64,000 bases of DNA, taken from Trema orientale. Taxonomy: Eukaryota; Streptophyta; Magnoliopsida; Rosales; Cannabaceae. How positions within the stretch are numbered: position 1 is the first letter of the stretch; each line of letters starts with the position of its first letter. Both the position numbers and the translations under genes were made by a program. This document shows positions 56,632-64,000 of this stretch, piece after piece. Location: positions 69,740 to 133,739 of the forward strand of contig JXTC01000151.1 in NCBI GenBank assembly GCA_002914845.1, read 5' to 3'. The notes under the pieces are model-generated. The model searched no databases. It had not been told where the DNA came from and saw only the letters and a list, made by a program, of their open reading frames with translations.

Positions 56632-56862
56632 CTAGCAATCGATGACGACGAAATCGACATCTAGGCATCTTTCGGCGGCACACACCTTCAAAGTCGCGAT
56701 ACCTAAGGGGCTGACCTTGCTGTTGTTGAAGGCGAACAACAGTTGGTAGGTCGGCCTTAGCGTGCTTCGGTTCAGACCAATGTTCTCGAAAGTGCTGAGG
56801 AACAGTACGTCGACGCTACTTCCGCTATCGATCAGGACTCTTCCTACCATTGAGGAGTCGAT
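56632..56862 (-). pseudogene. Aspartic protease domain of the Tat-type element
   Basis: Contains the active-site motif VLIDSGSSVDVLF and the later hydrophobic strand GIATLKV. It ends at a TAG (56,632-56,634) where the family has Trp. It is in the same frame as reverse transcriptase but not as the gag zinc-knuckle segment upstream. Confidence 0.85.
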
Positions 56863-56870
56863 CTGTAGCC

Positions 56871-58621
56871 TTACACCAGGGGGTCATCATGGGGCAAGCG
56901 TACCATGGCCAAATCCTGCTGGGTGAAAGCGATGGGAGTGGTTGAGGCGTAGCTCTCCTCCGTTGTTAGGTGATTCACGGAGCGCCCCAGGCCCCTTAAG
57001 CACTTCGCCCTCCCCTCGGCTCTTTTTTGGTCTGTCTCCTTTTTTTCTCGATTTTTGTTCGGCTCCGGTCTGCCTACGATCACTGGCACTATCCTTAAGG
57101 CCTGCCCTCTCGTTCCAGAGGCTTGGGTCTGCTTGTCCTTATCCTGCCCAGTGGTGACCCCTTTGGCTTGGCCTCCGCCCGTCTTCACGTACTGCTTCAA
57201 CTTGCCCGCCTGGATCGCCATCATTACCTGGGCGTAAAGGTTACGGCAGTATACGGTGTCGTGCCCGTTGTTCTTGTGGAACTGGCAGTACCTATTCTTA
57301 TTCTTCATGTGGTCGGGGACGCTGGATTTTGGGGGGTCTTTAAAAATGCCCTTGTCTTTGTTTTGGAGGAAGATTACATCGATCGTCGCTTGGTAGGGGG
57401 TTTTTAAACGTCTTCCTCTTCTTGCTAGTTTCCTGGTTAGCTTGGCTGGGGGCGCCTCGGCGTCGTTTCCTGAGCTGGCGCGGGTCTCTTTGTTCCCTGG
57501 GTGGCCGGGGTCTGCACCAGCGTGGTCGAGATTGCTGTAAAGGCTTTGGGTGCTTTCTGGTGGCTTTCTAACACTCTGAAAATCCCTTCGGACTTCGCCT
57601 GGACGTCGGCCATGTCATACGGCAGGTTCATGAGTAGGTGATCGGACAACATGGAGCCTGGTTGAAGTCCTCTGACGAAAGAGCTCGCGGCCTAGATCGT
57701 GTCGGCATCGTGTATTAGGGATATCATGTCTAAGAAACGAGACAAGTAGTCCCTCGGGGACTCGACCGCGGACTGCTCCATCTGGTCCAGGTCTCGCATT
57801 GTCTTCTGTTGCCTCCTGGCGTTCGCGTACTGCTTCAGGAACATCTTACAAAAATCTTCAAATCCATTTATGAATCTTTCTGGAAGCTTTCCGAACCATG
57901 ATAGAGCTGGTCCCGCCAGGGTGGTGGAGAAAACTTTGCAGATCACTGATTCGTTCCTGGTCTCCAGGGCCATCTTTTGTTGAAATTGGTATATGTGGTC
58001 GAAGGAGTCAGTCTTCCCTTCGAACGGCTTGATGGTCGGAGTCGTGAAGTCCTTCGGTTTGGGTTCCAGTTGAATCCAATCGGTGAAGGCTGTTCGATTG
58101 ATCCCACGCACGACCTGCTCTGCCAGGTCGGCAGGGGTCTGGCCGTGATGGGCACCGAATCTCCGGCTCAGCTCTGCCATCATTTCCCGCTTCCAGTCCG
58201 GGAACGCGTCTTCGGGGCCTCAAGGGCGTTGTCTATCCATCACAGCCTCTGCCCGGGGGGGCTTCGTATGGCTCTGTTGCTCCTCGCGCACCGCCGGTTC
58301 GGAGGGGGCGGGGAGCTCTCCGCCGGATGGGTTGTACTGCCTCCGGGCCCCTTGTTGGACCTCTTCGTCGAAATCATCCCTACGCTCGCTCCTTGCCTCG
58401 CTGCCCAGCAGTCCTTTGAAGCAAACGTTGTCCCTGCGGATCTCTGCGACCTCCTCTCTCAGCCCCAGGATGGCCTCGTGGGCCATTTCCGCTTTTTTGT
58501 TCGCCTCTGTTAGGGCGGCAAGCATTTGGTCCAGCTTCTGTTCCATGCTGGGCCGTTCCTCTTGAGATCTTTCTTCTATCTCAGGCCGCGTGCACCTTGT
58601 CGTCATCCTCGAGGGTGCCAT
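56871..58621 (-). pseudogene. gag of the Tat-type element
   Basis: Starts at the ATG at 58,619-58,621 (MAPSRMTTRC; an in-frame GTG lies just upstream). An N-terminal coiled coil (MEQKLDQMLAALTEANKKAE) is followed by the capsid-like gag domain (WIQLEPKPKDFTTPTIKPFEG, ETRNESVICKVFSTTLAGPALSWF, FCKMFLKQYANARR) and then a zinc-knuckle-like CQFHKNNGHDTVYC (C-x2-H-x4-H-x4-C). Breaks: TGA at 58,220-58,222, TAG at 57,692-57,694 and at least one frameshift between about 57,460 and 57,310. Confidence 0.88.
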
Positions 58622-58679
58622 TCGCACTCGTATGGCTTTTTGTTCTGGAAGGAGGCTATTGCAAAGTTTTCACTCGTTT

Positions 58680-58697
58680 CCCACAGACGGCGCCAAA
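58680..58697 (-). other. Primer-binding site of the Tat-type element
   Basis: Directly inside the 5' LTR; on the minus strand it reads TTTGGCGCCGTCTGTGGG. The TGGCGCC start is the complement of a tRNA 3' end with CCA, as used to prime minus-strand synthesis. Which tRNA is used I cannot settle by eye. Confidence 0.75.
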
Positions 58698-58698
58698 C

Positions 58699-59428
58699 TG
58701 TTGGCACGATTCTTACCAACTGTCGCGTGTCCCTGCTGTCTCGGATTACTGCTGACTCCAAGCTGGATCAGGGGGACGGGGGTCTACACCTGCAAAGACT
58801 CTCCGATGCTTAAGTTAGATATATGTTTTGTAGAAAGAATCGAGTGATCTTTTTTTGTAAGACTTTTTCTCTGTCTGTTTAAAAGGATACAGGTTGTATT
58901 TATATTCCCGGGATTGGAGTCCTGTTGGTTCGCAATCCCAGGATCAAGTACCCTTCCTCATTATGACCCGAACCGAAAATCACGGGCCAAAGTTATCGTA
59001 GTTTCTTCTAATTGATGTGACCTAACCCCTGCTGTTGCCCCCTGTCTTGAGCTCGGCAGGGAGGAAACTTGACAACCCGCCGTTCTGTCAGAACGTCTGG
59101 CTCGATACGCACACCTACCCAGGATTGTATTAAATGCACTGTTTGGGTCTGGAACTATGCGCTGCTACAGTGGTCTTCCGTCGGAAGACCCTTAAGGCTT
59201 CCGACCCTCAGTTGTCGGGGTAAGGGTCTGGTTGGGCCGAACCCATCCAGGGTCTGGGATAGATTCGGCCTTGGCCCACGACAACCTGCAGGAGGCCCAA
59301 TTACGTCACGTGCAAACTACGTGACCCCTAAGTGATCTTCCCGTATATGTGTCACATGGCGGATTTTTTGCCATCTGTTTTGCCATTTATTTGGCCACGT
59401 GGCGTAAGGTCCGAAAGTGGGCCCCACA
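58699..59428 (-). repeat. 5' LTR of the Tat-type element
   Basis: 730 bp, partner of 46,185-46,914. On the minus strand it carries a TATA box TATAAATA (about 58,898-58,905) that would drive gag-pol. Its inner end abuts the primer-binding site. Confidence 0.93.
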
Positions 59429-59433
59429 ATTGG

Positions 59434-59908
59434 ACTACTAAATGAGATTGGATTGGATTCAATTGGATAATATAGTATTGTTTAGTACTATAATGTGTTT
59501 TGTATAATAGAGGACTAAAACAAAATAAATATAACAACTTTTCTTAATTTAGCTCTAATTATGTTTTATTTATAAATAAATATTTACAAAAATAGAAAAG
59601 ATAAATTTCAATGATGATTATATAAGATAAATTAAAAAATGGGTATATATAAATAAAAAATATTTTTTAGTTAAAAAATAAAAATTGGAATTTAAATAAT
59701 ATTTATATATATTTATATTAATTAAAAAATTTATTAAAGAAAGAGAGGGAAAAAAATTATGTGATAGGCTGGGAGTTGGGTTAATTTAGTCCAATAAGAA
59801 TGAACTAAAAAAAGGAACGGACTCATTTGTCCAATCCCCCTTAGGCCTAAATATGGGACTGGATAAAAGAGTCCAGTCCCACCCTTTAGTTCGGGCCACC
59901 AAATAGGC
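59434..59908. mobile_element. Right remnant of the host MITE
   Basis: Continues the MITE interrupted at 46,184. Near its end it has 'gggactggataaaagagtcc', a short palindrome, and the terminus 'cgggccaccaaataggcc'. The 'gattggattgg' and 'ccaatcccc' words inside are partly complementary. It is non-coding. Confidence 0.55.
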
Positions 59909-60099
59909 CATTTGATTTCTTAAAAGGGAAAATGATACTGAGTACGAATGTTTTTAAAAATATTGACCCAAATACGATGTGGTCTCTTTTCAATATTTAT
60001 GTACGATCTTTATTAGAAACATGCAACTTTTTTAATTTATTCTTCCCCTTCTTTCCTCCCATCTCTTGCTCAGAGCTTGACATCTTCTCCTTCGCTCTC

Positions 60100-60284
60100 A
60101 TTACTAGTGACATCAGAATCGACGGGAGTCGTGGATTATACCAGAGAAGATGCCCATGGACATCATCGCCAACGAACTCTCTCAAGTACAGGCTTCAGAA
60201 GAGGATGAGTTTCTCGAGAAGATGTCTTCTTCAATGAATTTAGGAACCCAACCAAATAACTTGCCATTAATCACAATCAATTAG
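60100..60284 (+). pseudogene. Short coding-like fragment, family unknown
   Basis: An open frame reads (RRESWIIPEK)MPMDIIANELSQVQ, ASEEDEFLEKMSSSMN and ends at TAG 60,282-60,284. The composition is protein-like and unlike the AT-rich surroundings. I do not recognise the family. It has no clear upstream exon or splice donor, so a gene fragment or processed-pseudogene remnant is most likely. Confidence 0.3.
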
Positions 60285-61430
60285 TTCGTCGGTGGGCTTT
60301 TGGGAAAAGAGATTAGTATCCTTGAAGATGAGATTGAGTTTCACCAATTAAAGGGTTGTTTACTTATGAGAATAGGTTTCTAATCTCCATTCCTAGTGTG
60401 AGTAGTTCTTTGATTTCTCTTCCACCAATATAGCTATAAAAATATATTCTTTTTGCAAGCAAAATATAATTTTCTTTTCTTTTTCGTTTTAAATACTGTA
60501 TATCTAGTTAAAATGGTCATGATGAAGATCAAGAACTTTTCATTTTCATAGTATATGAATTTGTTATGATATGGGATTATTGGGATATGGGTAATTTTTT
60601 TTCCATTCTGGACATCTTTAATCTATTAGTACCGATAGCTTGAAACATTATAGGGAAACTTGTCGGGGTAAGTAGCTAGAATAAGGCATTTCAGTTTATA
60701 ATTGTTGTATTACAATAATGCTAGTGTCAGTTGTATTTGCATATTCAAAATTTTTAGTTTTTTTATATTTAAGTGAAGTAATCAAGTTGTCAATTACATT
60801 TACATATTCCAAATTTTTTTCATTTTCTACGTCAATTGACTAAACCAAATTCAGCTTGTGTGCAAATTCTTTGTGCATAAATGGTAAAGGGTGGATTGTT
60901 TTGTTTTTAGCAAAGCTTGTGAGGAATCCTGCTCTTTGGTGACATTATTAGTGACATCTGCTACTACAAATCAAATATGCAATTTTTTAAGGTATATTTG
61001 GAGATGATGAGACTAATGTGGATTTTGCTTCAAGTAAAGCTTTAAGTTTATTTATTAACTGTTCTTAATTATTATTGCAAAATAAATGTTCAATTTTATA
61101 TCAGTTAGCCATGAAATGGTTGCATAATTTGGATGTGATAATAGTTTTATATCAGTTATCTCATAATTGCATTTGTAATTATCTTAATTTAGAAATTTTT
61201 CTAAAATGATTTTGATTTTTTTTTTGGTTTCATATAGGTTCATTGTCCTGAAATAAATGATGGGTACTAGGTTTTTTGTCTAATTTGGATCACTTATGTT
61301 GCTATAATCTGAAGAGAAGGCACCGAATATCCTGATATCAGGGACTTGTTATTAGAATATCCTGATATGATTACAGTGTATGCGTGTATGGCTTTGTTTT
61401 TGAAACTTTTGCCTTTGCCTAACCATACTT
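60285..61430. other. Gene-free AT-rich DNA
   Basis: No coding region. It could be an intron-like or decayed continuation of the fragment at 60.1 kb, but I see no exon. No element ends identified. Confidence 0.35.
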
Positions 61431-61439
61431 TTTTAGGTA

Positions 61440-63115
61440 AAAACTAAATTGGTTTCCGAGTGGAAACAAAATTGGTTTCTTGAGTGGAATTCAAATTGGT
61501 TTATTAAGTAGAAACCAAATTGGTTTCGAATAGAAATCAAAGTAGTTTCTTGGAAACCAAATTAGTTTCTGAAATCAATTTGGTTTCGAATGGAAACTAA
61601 TTTAGTTTCGAATGGAAATAAAATTGATTTCTCGTGGTTTCTCGAGTGAAAACCAATTTAGTTTTGAATCGAAATAAAATTGATTTCTTGAGTGGAAGTC
61701 AAATTGGTTTCTCAAGTGGAAATCAATTTGGATTCAAGTAGAAACAAATTAGTTTCTCGGAAACTAAAAGGGTTTCTCGAATAGAAACCAATTTAGTTTC
61801 GAGTGAAAACTAATTGGTTTTGAGTAGAAATCAAATTAGTTTCTTGGAAACCAAATTAGTTTATCGAGTAAAAACTAATTATATTTCCAGTGGAAATAAA
61901 ATTGATTTCTCAAGTGGAAATCAATTTAGTTTTGAGTGAAAACTAAATTAATTTCTCAAGTGGAAATTAATTTAGTATCGAGTGGAAACGAAATTAGTTT
62001 CTCGAGTGGAATCAAATTGATTTCTCAAGTGGAAACCAAATTAGTTTGAAGTAGAAACTAATTTAGTTTCAAGTACAAATCAAAGTAGTTTCTTGGAAAC
62101 CAAATTAGTTTTTTGAGTAGAAACTAATTTAGTTTTGGGTATAATTCAAATTAGTTTCTGGTAATTAGTTTCCAACAGTAACCAGTTCTAATTTTTGTTA
62201 ATTTAGTTACTGAAAAAAAAAACTTGATTGGTTTATACAAGTAACCAACAAAAAAATAAAAAAACAAAAAGGATAAAGAAAAAAAAAAGAGTTGGTGTTT
62301 CTTAAAAAAATTAAAAATAAGGTCAAACGGAAAAAAGAATTTAAGGAAAAGAAAAAATAATTTAAAATGAAAAAAGAAAGAAAAACAAATGGAGAAAAAA
62401 AGAAGGAATCGTTACCAATTTGTTTAATTTTGTTAGCGGAAATTAGTAACTAATTTGATTCTTAGGAAAAAAATAAAAAATAATGAAAAAATAGGAGAAA
62501 CTAATGACCAATTTAGTTAATTTTATTAATGAAAATTAGTAACTAAATTAGTTTTTATTTGTAACTAATATTAAAAAAGAAAAAAATTAAAAAAAAAAGA
62601 AAAAAATTAAAATAATGAAAGAAAAAAACTTAAAAAGTCAATATGGGTTTTCGAACCCTATCAGCCAATATTAGTAGCCCAATTATTTGGGGTTAAGTAG
62701 ACGATTATCATTTTTTTCAAATGTTTAATTAAATTTACCACCACTATTAGATTCTACCACTTTTGAGAGGGAATTAGTCAAAAATCTATCAAGAATTCAT
62801 TAAGAATCCGTCAACAATCTATCAAAAATCTGTCAAGATTACCACTGACATCAAGAATCCGTCAAGATCGTCAAGAATTTGTCAAGAATTCATCAAGAAT
62901 TCATTTAAAAAAATGGTATAGTGGTAGATTTAATTAATGAGGAAAAAAAATTAGTATTCACCTAATTTATTCAATTATTTGTGGCCTAGCTACCACTTTA
63001 AAATTACGAAAATACCACTGCGTTTTTTAGCTGAAGTATTTAGAAAAAAACCAAAAAAAGTCGTACGGAATTTTAATTGTTTTTTGAAGGTCGTATTTTT
63101 GACATTATTTTTTAA
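61440..63115. mobile_element. Repeat-core element with 'GAGTGGAAACCAAATT' array
   Basis: Core 61,440-62,210: more than twenty diverged copies of a ~20-30-bp unit built from 'aaattggtttctcgagtgga' words. Then a purine-rich arm (62,215-62,635), a tRNA B-box-like segment ('gggttttcgaaccc', about 62,646), and a terminus 'aaggtcgtatttttgacatt' (about 63,085) that in reverse complement matches the left end of the element at 38.43 kb ('aaaaatacgacct' and 'ggtggtattt'). The left end is truncated. It is non-coding. Confidence 0.55.
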
Positions 63116-63258
63116 AAGATAGGTATCTAAAACCCTTCTTAAAAGTTATAGACCATTTTATTGGTCTAAAAATCTAAATAAGTGGAAAGGACAAGTTGGG
63201 TTAATCATTTTTTGACTGTGTCTATATATGACATTTCTGAATAATTAAAAAGTTTATT

Positions 63259-63259
63259 A

Positions 63260-63295
<36 letters not shown>
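63259..63295. repeat. (TAA)n microsatellite
   Basis: About twelve TAA units directly abutting the MITE on the right. Confidence 0.9.
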
Positions 63296-63656
63296 GGGCC
63301 CGTTTGTTTCACCTATTCGAATGGGTGTATTTAAATGGAAATTCTAGAATGGGTTATAATTAGAATGAGAGATATTTGAATGGAAAAACAGTGGAATGAG
63401 TTATAATTAGAATAGAAGTATTGGAATGGATCATTCAAAAACACCTCCTCCCCTCCATTCTCATTCCAAGATACAAAAAACCCATTCCAATAGTTGATGT
63501 AACTGATAGACCATTTGAATGAAAAAACTGAATTGTTGAAACAAACACCCATTCTAAAAGACCATTTAAATGGAAAAATTGGAATTATTGAAACAAACAC
63601 CTATTCCAATAAGTTTTCCATTTGAATGGAATAATATGAGTGAAACAAACGGGCCC
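63296..63656. mobile_element. MITE with perfect 15-bp terminal inverted repeats
   Basis: 361 bp. Left GGGCCCGTTTGTTTC (63,296-63,310) and right GAAACAAACGGGCCC (63,642-63,656) are exact inverted repeats, flanked by AAA on each side. Subterminal words 'aatggaa' and 'ttccatt' recur in opposite directions. The terminus style suggests PIF/Harbinger (Tourist-like) or hAT; a 3-bp duplication would favour the former. The ORF at 63,331-63,600 is not a gene. Confidence 0.8.
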
Positions 63657-63735
63657 AAAGTCTTCTTCTGTATTTTGAAACTTTAATTTTGACCGTCGAT
63701 GCGATAAGATTTGACAAAAAATAAGATATCTGAAT

Positions 63736-63830
63736 ATTATGTTTGGCATTAATTAAAAAGTGCGGAATTTTGTTTTTATTATATTATGTTTGGCATTAAT
63801 TAAAAAGTGCGGAATTTTGTTTTTATTTAT
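63736..63830 (+). repeat. Tandem duplication, 47-bp unit, two copies
   Basis: 'ttatgtttggcattaatt' with 'aaaaagtgcggaattttgtt' occurs twice, 47 bp apart, essentially without mismatch, so the duplication is recent or the copies were kept alike. Confidence 0.85.
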
Positions 63831-64000
63831 TCGGGAAACCCTTCAAGAAATGTTATACAACATAAGTACATATCGGACAAATAGTAGTAATCAGTTTCCC
63901 TGAAGAGGAGGGGGGGGGGAGCATTAATGAGTCGAAAGCTACTGAAACTAAGGTCTGCTTCGACAATTTTCAATTGAAAAAACAAAGGTCTGTTTAATCA

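Larger units (their letters stand above)
46185..59428 (-). mobile_element. Full-length Tat-type Ty3/Gypsy LTR retrotransposon with antisense gene
   Basis: 13,244 bp with two 730-bp LTRs (TGTTGG...CCCACA on the + strand) and an exact 5-bp target duplication ATTGG (46,180-46,184 and 59,429-59,433). gag-pol reads on the minus strand in the order gag, protease, reverse transcriptase, RNase H, a second RNase H (aRNH), integrase. A separate gene lies on the + strand between integrase and the left LTR. The second RNase H and the antisense ORF are hallmarks of the Tat lineage. The element is inactive: at least nine premature stops, several frameshifts and an integrase lacking its last catalytic Glu. 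A ~480-bp LINE fragment and a 742-bp duplicated stretch (likely an assembly artefact) inflate its length. The LTRs differ at roughly 35-40 positions by eye (about 5%), mostly transitions. Confidence 0.93.

Overview
The window is nuclear DNA of a flowering plant, most likely a woody eudicot; I cannot name the species. The evidence is AT-rich intergenic DNA, plant gene families (a receptor-like kinase and class-I carboxylesterases of the CXE/hsr203J type), a Tat-type Ty3/Gypsy retrotransposon and dense MITEs. It is gene-poor: three recognisable host genes in 64 kb, all apparently intronless, and the rest largely transposable elements at different stages of decay.

Layout. 1-4.5 kb: repeats, including a foldback element (1.16-1.64 kb) and a tRNA-derived SINE with target-site duplications (2.3-2.5 kb). 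4.95-7.06 kb: an intact intronless receptor-like kinase with a ~310-residue insertion in its activation loop. 7-19 kb: no convincing gene; MITEs, a Copia-like solo LTR (10.07-10.51 kb) and a second LTR fragment (11.4-11.7 kb). 19.3-27.5 kb: the carboxylesterase region, with a decayed duplicate of an esterase promoter and start (19.28-20.10 kb), esterase 1 on + (23.0-24.0 kb) and esterase 2 on - (26.5-27.5 kb), convergent paralogues. Each lacks something needed for catalysis: esterase 1 lacks the HGGG oxyanion block, exactly where the sequence has an N, and esterase 2 has Gly in place of the nucleophile Ser.

28.2-36.3 kb: two large solo LTRs of one family in opposite orientations. The first is nested in a hAT-like element that also holds a palindromic MITE. 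36.4-46.1 kb: an RNase H fragment, foldback elements with minisatellite cores, and MITEs inside MITEs. 46,185-59,428: a full-length Tat-type Ty3/Gypsy element on the - strand with two 730-bp LTRs and a 5-bp duplication ATTGG, inserted into an older MITE. Its gag-pol is dead by many stops and frameshifts; its aRNH region is interrupted by a LINE reverse-transcriptase fragment; it carries a spliced, promoter-bearing gene on the opposite (+) strand and two tandem-repeat blocks. A 742-bp exact duplication around one N is most likely an unmerged contig overlap. 59.4-64 kb: remnant of the host MITE, a repeat-core element and a MITE with perfect 15-bp termini.

Nothing here forms a pathway or operon. 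The candidates for something less ordinary are the retrotransposon's antisense gene, the LINE/aRNH in-frame chimera, the pseudoenzyme-like esterase, the Trp-pair repeats in the kinase insert, and the family of foldback elements with minisatellite cores.
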